64,000 nt of DNA from Closterium sp. Naga37s-1 (lineage: Eukaryota; Streptophyta; Zygnematophyceae; Desmidiales; Closteriaceae), in assembly GCA_947471745.1 (NCBI GenBank), contig CANJKZ010001029.1, forward strand, positions 43,287 to 107,286. The letters run 5' to 3'. Below are positions 1 through 9,326 of this stretch, in pieces. The notes under the pieces are model-generated. The model saw only the letters and a program-made list of their open reading frames with translations. It ran no database searches and had not been told where the DNA came from. Made by a program: the position numbers and the translations under genes. The number at the start of each line of letters is the position of its first letter. The stretch's first letter is position 1.

Positions 1-198
1 AGCAGGCAGTGGGGAGGCCAGCTGTAACTGTGACTCGGACTGGACAGGCAGTGGACACTCTAAGGAAGGAGCAGGACCAGAAGAAGGCGGAAGACCAAGA
101 ACCTGCTCAAGGAGCGGAACGAAGTACGGCCGCGGCCGCGTAGCGCCTCCAGAACCAGCAGGGACAGCACCAGCATCTGCAGCGTCAGCACCAACTCC
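1..198 (-). mobile_element. Family B copia fragment (right end of a preceding unit)
   Basis: This is family B coding sequence (the variable spacer between integrase and reverse transcriptase, minus strand), identical in layout to 30,832-31,029 and 55,778-55,975. It shows that at least one more tandem unit lies to the left of the window. The open frame runs up to the junction with the family A LTR stub at 199. Confidence 0.85.
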
Positions 199-250
199 AG
201 GAACTACCCCACTACAGCCTAAACAGACTATAGCAGATATAAGTTTGACA
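199..250 (-). repeat. Family A 3' LTR stub (52 bp of 130)
   Basis: On the minus strand the stub begins TGTCAAAC directly after the polypurine region. It matches the first 52 bp of the family A 5' LTR, then switches to family B coding sequence at 198/199. The same stub recurs at 31030-31081 and 55976-56027, so it marks the duplication junction rather than a separate truncation of each element. Confidence 0.88.
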
Positions 251-479
251 CACCCCCATAGGCAAAGTGGGGGAGAACAAGAGGTCACAAGACCAGTCAA
301 GAAAGACAAAGCAAGCTCAAGGTGGATCACAAAGTCACCACGCAGTCTGAGCACAAGCAAAGGGCCACAAGGCCAGTTCACATGCAGAGTTATATAAAGG
401 AAAGCAAACAATACAGTGAACACAACCTAGCAAGCGTAAGCATGCAGGTATAAGTATATAGAGTACAGTACAAGCAGAG

Positions 480-3400
480 TCAAGAAGTCAGCAAGTGAGG
501 TACAGTAGGTACAAGGCCTAGAACAGTACAGAAACGCTGATGATCACAAGGCTGAAGTGCCTTGGTGAAAACATCTGCAGTGTTGGCCTGTGAGGCCACG
601 TAAGCAAGACGAAGCTGGCCACGCTGCTGCAACTCTCGAGCAAGGAAGTAGCGCAGAGCAATGTGCTTCGTTCTGTGCTCCAGTCTGTGCTCCTGACACA
701 AGGCCAACATGGCCTTGTTGTCGACGTACAGAACTGGAGGAGAACCAGGCGCCTCTCCCAAGTCGGTGAGCAGGTAGGTGAGCCAGCGAAGCTCCTGTGC
801 AGCCATGGCCCCAGCGTAGATCTCAGCCTCACAACTGGAGCTGAGAACAGAAGAAGAGCGGGTAGACCGCCAAGAGACAGAACCGGAGCCAAGGCTGAAG
901 GTGTAACCCTGTGACGACCGCTGCGTAGCCAAGTCGTCAACCCAGGAGGCGTCAGCGTGACCAGTGAGGACAACTCGAGCCCGTCCTCCAAGCACGAGCC
1001 CCATGCCCGATGTACTGCACAAGTATCGCAACACCCTTTTCGCAGCATCCCAGTGCACCTTTCGGTGTCTGCCGGGAGCCACGTAGCGAGCCAGAAGGCT
1101 GAGAGGGTTTGCGAGGTCAGGTCGTGTGCAAGTCATCAGGTACATGAGGCAGCCCACAAGCTCTGGATACGGGCCACTCGGCTCTACGGACTCGTCCGAA
1201 GGTGGAGCTGAGAGCGAGTGACCGGTAGGCAGAGGAGTGGACTGTGGCGAGGAGTATGTAAAGCCGAAGCGCTGAAGGACCTGGTGCACCATGTGTGACT
1301 GAGTCAAGGTAATGGTGCGCTGTGCTCTGTCCCGGGTGATCCGCAAGCCAAGATAGCTTGTCAGCTCACCCAGGTGTGTGCACGTGTGTCTCTTCTGCAG
1401 CTCAGACTTCACGTGGGCGAGTGCCTCAGTGTCAGCAGTAGCAAAGACCAAGTCGTCTACGTACACGAGAACGTAGAACGGCGGCAGAGTAGTGTCAGTG
1501 CGTAAGAACAGAGAAGGGTCAGCAGTGGAAGGAGCAAAACCAAGAGCAGCAAGAGTCGTCCTGAGTGTGTCGTGCCACTCACGGGGTGCCTGGCGGAGAC
1601 CGTAGACTGGCCGCCGGAGGCTCCACTGGGTACCAGCAGGAAACGACCCAGTGAAGCCAGGTGGGCGGCGCAGCCAGATCTCCTCGTGGAGGCTGCCCTG
1701 TAGGAAGGCTGTGCTGAAGTCAAGCGAGTGGAGCTCGTAGTCACGCTGAGCAGCAACGTGCAGCAGTACCCGAAGAGTGGTCATCTTCGGGGTAGGGGAG
1801 AAGGTCTGAAAGAAGTCAACTCCCTGACGCTGACTGAAGCCACGTACAACGTAACGCGCCTTGAAGGCAGGCGGAGAACCCGGCGGCCGCTTCACCCTGA
1901 AGATCCACATGCCACTGACGATGTTCGCCCCAGGTGGGGGAACCTCGTCTACGTAGGTGCCTGTGGACTTCCAGGAAGCCATCTCTGCGTCCATGGCTGC
2001 CTGCCACTGAGAGGAGTAGGGACCCTCTATCGCCTCTGCGTAAGAGCGCGGGGTCGGGATGTCTAGTGGATCTGGGTCTCCCTCAGGGGCAAGCAGCATG
2101 GACACGAGATGAGGTGAAGCAGCTGCAAAGCACTCAAGGTCCTCGTGTCTGTCCTCAAGGACGTCCGTGCCAAGAGCACACTCACCCCCGACGGACGGAG
2201 GACAGACAGACGCAGACTCAGCAACAAGACTAGCGGCGTAGTCTAGGCGACAGGCAGCAGCAAAGTCAACGAGCTCAGTAACAAGAGCAGACGCAGCAGT
2301 GGACTCAAACAGAGGGTCAGTGACAGCAGTGGCCAGAAAGCGCGTGACAGTAGGACTAGCAGCACGAAGGGAGTCAGACTCCGGGTCCGGACCGTCAGGA
2401 AGAGAGGACGCAGGAGGAGACGGCAGAGGGACACGCTGTGGAGCAGTAGAAGGACGCAGAGTCATAGAGTGAGTGCCAGGGACAGGAGGAGGACGCGGAC
2501 GCGAAACACGACTAGTGCGAACAGGTCGGACAGGCGACGCAGAGCGAGGCACAGGTGACACAGGACGCGAGTCAGGCTCACGACGCTCCGTAAGACCTCT
2601 AGTCGGTCCATAGTAAGGAGAAGGACCAGGCAGCGGAGAGGCCGGCTGAAACTGCGACTGGGACTGGACAAGCGGTGGACTCAGGAAAGGAGGAGGAGGA
2701 ACAGGAGAAGGCGGAGAGCCAAGAACCTGCTGAAGGAGCGGAACGTAGTACGGCCGCGGCCGCGCAGCGCCTCCAGAAACAGCAGAGACAGAACCGGTAC
2801 CCTCAGCCCCAGGGTCTCCAGTCCCAGCAGCACCTCCAGCAGCTCCAGCACCAGCACCACCTCCAGCAGCGCCAGTACCTCCAGTAGCCCCAGTAGCACC
2901 TCCAGCACCTCCAGCAGCTCCAGCACCAGCAGCACCAGCACCAGCAGCACCTCCAGCAGCTCCAGCACCAGCACCACCTCCAGCAGCGCCAGCACCTCCA
3001 GTAGCTCCAGTAGCACCTCCAGCACCTCCAGCAGCTCCAGCACCAGCACCACCTCCAGCAGCGCCAGCACCAGTAGCACCTCCAGCAGCTCCAGCAGCAC
3101 CAGCAGCAACTCGACAGCGCCGAGAGTACCACTCACGAAGTCGCTGTGGAGAGAGGGGCTCCCGCCGCGACGGGACACCTAGAGTACCTCCAGACTCAGT
3201 ACCCTCAGGCGCCACACCCCCAGGCTCAGCACACCCAGTCTCAGCACCCCCAGACTCAGCACCCCCAGTCTCAGCACCCCCAGACTCAGCACCCCCAGTC
3301 TCAGCACCCCCAGTCCCCGCACCCGCAGGGTCAGCACCCCTAGCAGCACCTGAGTCGACAGCTACCTCGACCGGCTCGGCAGGGTCTACCTGGGACACAC

Positions 3401-6360
3401 CTGAGGGGGCAGGACCCTGGGGGGGGAGGGGGTCTACCAGGGGAGTACCTGGTGCCAGGAAGAGTGGCGGGGGGGGGGGAGAGGCAGTGCGGTAGGGAAA
3501 GAGACGGTAGTACGACACCGACTCGTCGAACGTGACGTCCTGAGAGGACAGAACACGACGCGAGGTGGGGTGGTAGAACTGCCACCCGGGTGCGTCAGGA
3601 GGGAAGCCAAGGAAGACACAGGGAACGGCACGGGAGGACAGCTTGTCCGCTGTAGTATCGCGGACAAAAGCTCGAGATCCCCAGACTCGGAACGCTGACG
3701 CATCGCCAACCTTCCCCGTCCACCTCAGTGTAGGTGTGGTCTCCGGCAAGGAGACACGAGGCTGAAGGTTGATCTGATGCGCAGCGTACTGAACCGCGAA
3801 CGGCCACAGAAAATGGGGAGCAGCCGCATGGATCATGGACGTACGAGCGACGTCCATGACCATGCCAATGCGGCGCTCAGCAATCCCATTTTGCTGCGGG
3901 GAGGCCGGAAGCGTGAATGTCTGGCGGATGCCCTCAAAACGACAGAAGGCTCTCAGGAGGTCGGAGGAAAACTCCCCGCCTCTGTCTGAGTGCAGACGCA
4001 GAACAGGAAGGTCTGAGCCGAAACTCTCACTAAGCTGGCGACGAGCACCGCGGATCCAGTCGATCAACACCTCAGTGACCTCACCCTTGCTGCGTAAGGG
4101 GAAGACTGTGGTGTAACGCGAGTAGTCGTCAACGACCAGTAGGAAGTAACGCTCGTGACCCTGTCCACGGACGCGGGCTGGGCCCCACACGTCCATGTGA
4201 AGAGTCTGCAGAGGGGCCTCAGTCGGAGGAAACGAGGAGGAGTGAGGAGCGGCGCGCTGTCGGCCCTCGACACAAGGAACACAGGTGGGGGCAGGCCCCG
4301 GAGGAAGGGGAGGGAGGGACCTGGGGAGTCCAGAGACAAGAGCACGGGAGGCCATACCTCGAAGTCGAGGCAGGGAGGGGTGACCAAGGCGGTGGTGCCA
4401 AAGGAGAGTCTCGTGCGCCAGAGGACGACACGAGCAGGGGGCAGACGCAGGACTAGACCTGGACGCGGCAGCAAACACCTGACTGGACGCAGCTACCTGA
4501 CCAGACGCAGGGACCGGAGGAGGCGCAGTAGTCAGTGTGTACAGACTCGACCCTGGCCGACTGGGTGAACGTGGCCAGGTGGCGGCCCGTCCGAGAGCAA
4601 GTGCAGTGGGTCACACGCTGACCTCCAGGGGTGAACTGGTCAACCCACGCGTCCTGGAGGTCAGCTCCACTCACCAAGTTCGTAGAGAACGAGGGGAGGT
4701 GGAGTCCCGACAGCAAGCCCGACGGGGCCGCAGGACACGGTAGAACCGTGGAGGAGTGTGCAAGGACCGGGCCCCCGGAGGGGTCAGCAAGGGAGACCGC
4801 AACAGGCCGACTGAGCGGCGTGAGCGTGGTGCTGTCTCTAAAGAAAGAGCGCGAAGCACCAGAGTCAAGTGTGAAAGTGTGAAGGGACTCAGTAGGTGCA
4901 GTACCAGAGAGAGGAGACGTACCAGCACCTGGAGCAGCAGACGCACTAGCACCTAGAGCAGCAGCCGCACTAGCACCTAGAGCAGCAGCCACAGTGCCCG
5001 GGTCGGGCGGGACACGCAGGTAACAGTCACCCTCAGTAATATCAGCAAAAGCATACATGGCAGCAAGGATAGCATCAAAGTCTAGATCAAAGATAGGCAC
5101 ATTCTGCAGAAGCAGATCATGCCAACGAGGAAGCTTAACGGCGTCAGGAAACTGGGCACGCCAAGCGTCAGTCAAGCGGCCGAAGCAGCGCTGCGTGGTG
5201 TGTGGGAGACCACACACCTCCCCACTCCGAGTGCCGGTGCGAAGAACGTAAGAGCAGGGACCCGCACCCCCAGACCTCCCACGCCCAGCATACCACTCAC
5301 GAAGCTGCTGAACCGACGGGGTCTCACGGGTGCGCTGCTGCTGCTGGCGCTGGCTGCCACCAAGGCCTCCACGCTGCGTGGCTGCACCGCGACCAGCACC
5401 ACCTCCTCCGCTACCTCCACCACCGCTGCCGCCGCCTCCACCCCCTCCGCCACCGCCGCCACGGCCTCCACTGCCGCCACCGACTCCCCCACTCCCTGTA
5501 CCACCCCCACCACCACCTCCACCTCCTCCACCGCCTCCACCGCTTCCCCCACCGCCCCCTCCACCACCCCTGCTTCCCTTGCCCTTGCCGGTGCGGCGTC
5601 GCCCACTAGAGGCAGACGCAGCGCCGACCTCCTCAGTGCCAACGAGGTCGACAGCAGCAGCAGAGGCAACAGAGGGGAGAAGGGGGACAGGGGAACACCC
5701 CTCAAAGAAGGGGGTGCGACGGTCGCCGCGAGAAGCACCGACAGCTAAGATACTCTTCTCAGCTGCAGCAAGGCGCTCCTCTAGCAAGTCGACAGTCAGC
5801 TCGGTGGGGCATAGGGAGAGAAAGTGGTCCCTGACTGAAGAGAGAGAGTCAGGGAGGCGGGTGACTAGGTAGTAAAGGGTGATGTACATGGGGGGGGAGT
5901 TCGTGGGAAGGAACGCAGTGGGAAGGGCAGCGCGGTAGCGGGCGTCACTGGTGCGAAGGTGAGCAACCAGGTCAGCAACTGTGGCAAAGGCGGCAAGGTC
6001 AGGAAAAAGGTACGGCAGCATGAGGCGGCTGAGGGCAGCAGTGGCAGGGGAGCTGTAGCGTGCAACTACAGCGTCGTACAGAGTCTTAGCACTCTTGTAC
6101 TGACTAAAGTGCGCGCGCTCAGTAGACGGTAGGTGACTACGCACAGCAAGGCGGGCAGCAGCATCGCGCGTGGTCCACTGCGAGCGAACAGTACTGTCAA
6201 CATCAGCAGCAGGGGCAGTAGAGGCGCCAGACGTGAGATCGAACAGTGAGAGACCGTCCTTGCTATCGCACTGTAGGAAAAGCTGCAGATCATCTAGCCA
6301 GACCTCAAAGTCAACTGCCCGACCCTCAGCATCAAAAGTAAGGACACTGAGACTAGCCAT
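480..6360 (-). pseudogene. Family A copia gag-pol polyprotein, one frameshift
   Basis: This is the same polyprotein as the intact 1,959-residue copy at 31311-37190, but an extra T at 4562 (ggccgactgggtg here, ggccgacgggtg in unit 2) shifts the frame. The result is an N-terminal open part (6360 to about 4453: gag, protease, start of the pre-integrase region) and a C-terminal open part (about 4478 to 480: pre-integrase, integrase, reverse transcriptase, RNase H). All catalytic motifs survive, including DSGA, the DD35E residues and YVDD. A single-base difference could be a real mutation or an assembly error. Copy 3 has no insertion at this site. Confidence 0.9.
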
Positions 6361-7440
6361 GACAGCAGCAGCAGTAGGCTAGCAGCAGCAGCAGTGCAAC
6401 TCAGCTAAGCAGGCTAGGCAGGGCAGCGCGGCTTGGCAGGGCGGCTCGACAGGGCGGCACGGCACGGTGGAGCAGTGCGGTTCGGCAGCGCGGCTCGGCT
6501 CGGCGGTGCGCTTACCAGGGGCGAGGCCGGGGCAGGGCCGGGGGAGGGTCGGGGCAGGACTGGGACAGGTCCGGGGTAGGGCCGGGGCCGGGCCGCAAGA
6601 GATCCGGGGCCGGGCCGAGGCAGGGCCGCGACAGCACAGGAGCAGGGCAGGGGCTGAGTCGGGGCAGGGCCGGGGCAGAGCCGGGGCGAGGCCGCGACAG
6701 GTCCGGGACAGAGCCGTGACAGGGTCGGGGTAGGTTCGGGACGGGGCCACGACGGGGCCGGGGCAGGGCCAGGGTCGGGGGAGGTCCGGGACGGGGCCGC
6801 GACAGGGTCGGGGCAGGGCCGGGGTCGGGGCAGGTCCGGGACGGGGCCGCGACAGGGTCGGGGCAGGGCCGGGACGGGGCCGGGACAGGGCCGGGGAAGG
6901 GCCGGGGCGGGCCGCGAAGGGGGCCGCAACTGGCCTAACGGGCCGCGAAGGGGCCGCGACAAGCCGCGACGGGGCCTAACGGGCCGCGAAAGGGGCCGGG
7001 GAAGGGCCTGGGCGGGCCGCGAAGGGGCCGCGACGGGCCTAACGGGCCGCGAAGGGGGGCCGCGACGGACCTAACGGGCCGCGAAGGGGCCATTACGGGC
7101 CGCAAGGGGGCCTAACGGGCCGCAAGGGGGGCCGCTACGGGCCTCAAGGGGGCCGCTACGGGCCTCAAGGGGGCCACTACGGGCCGTGAAGGGGCCGCGA
7201 CGGGCCGCGAAGGGGGCCGCGACGGGCCGCGAAGGGGCCTAACGGGCCGCAAGGGGCCACTACGGGCCGCAAGGGGGCCTAACGGGCCGCAAGGGGGGGC
7301 CGCTACGGGCCTCAAGGGGGCCGCTACGGGCCTCAAGGGGGGGGCGCTACTGGCCTCAAGGGGGCCACTACGGGCCGTGAAGGGCAGGCGCGACGCGCGC
7401 GTCGGGCAGGTAAGAAAAAAAAAAGTATTTTCAGTGGTGG
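6361..7440 (-). repeat. Family A leader: G/C-rich tandem repeats between primer site and gag
   Basis: About 1.1 kb with no protein-coding signal. Three repeat types follow each other along the plus strand. There are 9-12 bp repeats of the form ggggcagggcc (6,500-6,900). Next come roughly 30-bp repeats containing gggccgcgaaggggccgcga and cctaac (6,900-7,260). Last are about 21-bp repeats ggccgctacgggcctcaagg (7,110-7,380). The plus strand is the G-rich one, so element RNA is C-rich. The same leader occurs at 37,191-38,294 and 62,146-63,262. Confidence 0.85.
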
Positions 7441-7463
7441 GCCCTTAGGAAAAATCGAAACTA

Positions 7464-7474
7464 GCTCTATACCA
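7464..7474 (-). promoter_or_regulatory. Primer-binding site, family A copy 1
   Basis: On the minus strand TGGTATAGAGC follows the LTR end CACA directly. It matches the usual plant copia initiator-Met site TGGTATCAGAGC with one C missing. It fixes the inner end of the 5' LTR. The same site is at 38295-38305. Confidence 0.75.
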
Positions 7475-7604
7475 TGTGAGAATTGAGGAATGAATGATTG
7501 AACTAGAAACGAGATGGGTACAAGTAGAGAACACAAAAGTGTTGTACCCTCTAGGAACTACCCCACTACAGCCTAAACAGACTTTAGCAGATATAAGTTT
7601 GACA
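7475..7604 (-). repeat. Family A 5' LTR, copy 1 (130 bp)
   Basis: On the minus strand this LTR begins TGTCAAACTT and ends TCTCACA, a TG...CA pair, and abuts the primer site. At 130 bp it is short for copia. Equivalent LTRs lie at 38306-38435 and 63274-63402. The host side of the boundary (7605 on, ttagtgagg) is the same in all three units. Confidence 0.88.
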
Positions 7605-8027
7605 TTAGTGAGGATTGAAGTAGCATTTTGGGCCAAGTAGAATTGCAATATCAACTATGAATACAAAAGCAAACACACAACTAGATATAGGCTACGGGAA
7701 GGTTTCACAAAGTTGGCGTGGCACTGCGCAGTAACCCAACCCCACGAAAGTGGTGTGTGGGTGAGCGAACGCGCCTCGTCAACTTCCCAACCCAACTCAG
7801 CAGGGAAGTCAATGCCGAGCTCGCCAATTCTCCCAGCACAACTAGAAATGGCGAGACTCACAGAGAACCACCCACAACCACCAAGACCACCCAAGAAGCA
7901 TGCCCACGATTTCCCTAGACTAACACCACCCCAGCAATGACTGTTTAGTGCTGCCGTTGTCACATCGCGTCACTACGCAACCATCGCCAAATCATAGGGT
8001 CGGTGCTAGACTGCTCGTCTTGGTCTT
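7605..8027. other. Host flank without recognised gene
   Basis: Host DNA right of family A. It has short open frames on both strands, but I see no domain, splice pattern or codon bias that supports a gene. It is repeated at 38436-38858 and 63403-63830. In unit 3 indels break even the short frames. Confidence 0.6.
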
Positions 8028-8315
8028 TCATAGTCGACCTGCCAAGTCAAACGGTCGTCGAGGGCCCTTGCTGTCGTAGGGCCCTCTAACAAGGAGGAGA
8101 TGGGCGAAGTAGGGAGGTAATGCCTCGACGCACCAGATGCCACCCCACACGACTTTCTGGTACACGAATGGCGGAGTTAACTGCGGGTGAATGGCGATAC
8201 CTAGAACATCCATCAGTCCCGCCGCCGCAAGCAGCGGCACGGCTAGCCCGATGCACAGCCCGCCGATCGTGCCGGACGAGAATGAAACCGCGACGCGAGA
8301 AAGAACGGCGCGAGT
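8028..8315 (-). CDS. Possible exon of a small membrane protein (unrecognised)
   Basis: The minus-strand frame from 8315 to a stop at 8028 has no upstream ATG, so it would have to be an internal or last exon. The peptide starts with a Gly/Leu/Ala-rich hydrophobic stretch of about 28 residues (GTIGGLCIGLAVPLLAAAGL and on). A second hydrophobic part contains PPFVYQKVVWGGIWC, followed by a basic tail. I see a pattern of one or two membrane segments with a conserved-looking VWGGIW motif, but I cannot name a family. The frame is intact in unit 2 (38859-39146) and broken by an added C near 63,940 in unit 3. It could be a chance open frame. Confidence 0.3.
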   Translation of the reverse strand, partial: TRAVLSRVAVSFSSGTIGGLCIGLAVPLLAAAGLMDVLGIAIHPQLTPPFVYQKVVWGGIWCVEALPPYFAHLLLVRGPYDSKGPRRPFDLAGRL

Positions 8316-8640
8316 TTATTCGGAAATTAGTAAAGCCATGGTGGAGCGTGAGAAGCGAGATATCAGCAGGTTGGAAATAACTAGCTGTTGATGGTTAGGG
8401 TTAACTTCCTAGGTTTGAGGCGCTCAGCCTAGATGCTATCGAAACAGCGGCGCGGTTGGCCCAATGCACACGTAGCTCATGCTTTCCGTAAGTCCATAAC
8501 GAAAGGAGGTGGGCGAAACGAGACTAGGTCCTGTCATCTACCTGAAGCGCTGTGGCGCTGCATTTGAATCCAGCATTGCACAAGCAGGACGCAAGGAAAT
8601 TCGTAACTTGTCGCGAATCGCCCACAAAGCATCACAAATG
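8316..8640. other. Spacer upstream of U6, nothing recognised
   Basis: Moderate GC, no repeat and no convincing coding frame. It lies between the possible membrane-protein exon and the U6 promoter region. Repeated at 39147-39471. Confidence 0.5.
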
Positions 8641-8687
8641 CCCACTTTGTACTTTCTTGCAAACCTGCTTGGTTCTTGAATTTTTGT
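8641..8687 (+). promoter_or_regulatory. Candidate U6 promoter: USE-like and TATA-like elements
   Basis: Plant Pol III snRNA genes use an upstream sequence element (core CCCACATCG) about 25 bp before a TATA box at roughly -30. Here CCCACTTTG (8641-8649, 7 of 9 matches) lies about 28 bp before the AT-rich TTGAATTTTTG (8677-8687), which is 16-26 bp before the U6 start. Spacing fits Pol III better than Pol II, but both boxes are weak matches. The same sequence is at 39472-39518. Confidence 0.35.
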
Positions 8688-8702
8688 TTCGCTTAGTGAA
8701 TC

Positions 8703-8720
8703 GTCCTTCGGGACATCCGT

Positions 8721-8752
<32 letters not shown>

Positions 8753-8804
8753 GGCCCCTGCGCAAGGATGACACGCACAAATCGAGAAATGGTCCAAATT
8801 TTTT
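8703..8804 (+). ncRNA. U6: U6 spliceosomal snRNA
   Basis: This is the catalytic snRNA of the spliceosome. The sequence starts GTCCTTCGGGACATCCG (5' stem-loop) and continues through the ACAGAGA box (8736-8742), the AGC triad (8748-8750) and the central GATGACACGCACAAATCG. It ends GGTCCAAATTTTTT with a T6 Pol III terminator. It is almost identical to land-plant U6 as I remember it, except for a stem-loop shorter by two bases. It looks functional. It lies on the plus strand about 520 bp before the SET-gene exon, in the host part of the tandem unit, and is repeated unchanged at 39534-39635. Confidence 0.97.
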
Positions 8805-9326
8805 CGGGGATCTGACGGAGAATTTGCCCAATCACAGCTCGGCAATGTTCTTGACTAGAAAGCTTTTTTGGTCTCGATCACGCACCTTTGAGCTCATCAT
8901 CGTGGCATCGTGTCCGTGGTTGTCAGACGTAGCCACATAGTTAGTCGTGTGGTGGCTTTTGCTCCGTGAACAGCGCAACTGGCTTTTCCAGACGTTTCAC
9001 GACGTGAACTGGCCGCGGGGCCTTTGGATGAGCTCGCCGCACAGCGGCGCCTCGATGGGTTGCTTTCGCCCTTCGCGCGGCGCGATCGAGTCGTTCCACG
9101 AACGTTCGACCGCGACCTTCATGCCACGTGGCAGTCGTCGGTCGATCCGAGCTCTTCTCCTCACGATCGCCATTCGTCTTGATCGTCTCAGCTCCGACCG
9201 TGCTATGCGAAAGTGATGAACGTGAAAGCAGGAGCGAAAGCAGGAGCGGCAGCAGAGACAGCAGCACGAGCAGCGACTTGGATGTTTCTGAAACGCGTCT
9301 CGGGAAACGTGAATTCGAGTACGTAG
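8805..9326. other. Region between U6 and SET exon, no gene recognised
   Basis: Open frames of 80-115 codons exist on both strands (for example 8947-9216 plus, 8941-9267 minus). They overlap each other, have no recognisable domain and are probably chance frames in GC-rich DNA. A Ser/Arg/Glu-rich stretch near 9,220-9,290 could be upstream exon sequence of the SET gene, but I cannot support that. Confidence 0.45.

Larger units (their letters stand above)
199..7604 (-). mobile_element. Ty1/copia retrotransposon, family A, copy 1 (3' LTR truncated)
   Basis: This minus-strand LTR retrotransposon is read from right to left. It has a 130-bp 5' LTR (7475-7604), a primer site (7464-7474), a GC-rich leader of about 1.1 kb, a polyprotein frame (6360 to 480), a 3' untranslated region with the polypurine hairpin, and only 52 bp of 3' LTR (199-250). 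No target duplication can be found because the left boundary is the unit junction. The enzyme order PR-IN-RT-RH identifies Ty1/copia (Pseudoviridae-type) rather than Ty3/gypsy. Confidence 0.93.

Noticed and set aside
2675-3343. Gln-rich and Leu/Trp/Cys-rich frames across the spacer of family A (also in copies 2 and 3)
   Set aside because: Off-frame translations of the Gly/Ala and GGAET repeats of the polyprotein.
5330-5872. Plus-strand Pro-rich open frames (also 36160-36702, 53267-53884, 61111-61617)
   Set aside because: They are the complement of the poly-Gly linker of gag. GGN repeats read as CCN on the other strand, with no start context or domain.
6379-6962. Minus-strand Pro/Arg/Ala-rich frames upstream of gag in families A and C
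   Set aside because: They follow GC-rich minisatellites in the leader, change with each indel, and have no similarity to any domain.
8396-8404. Telomere-like ggttagggtt
   Set aside because: A single occurrence and not an array.
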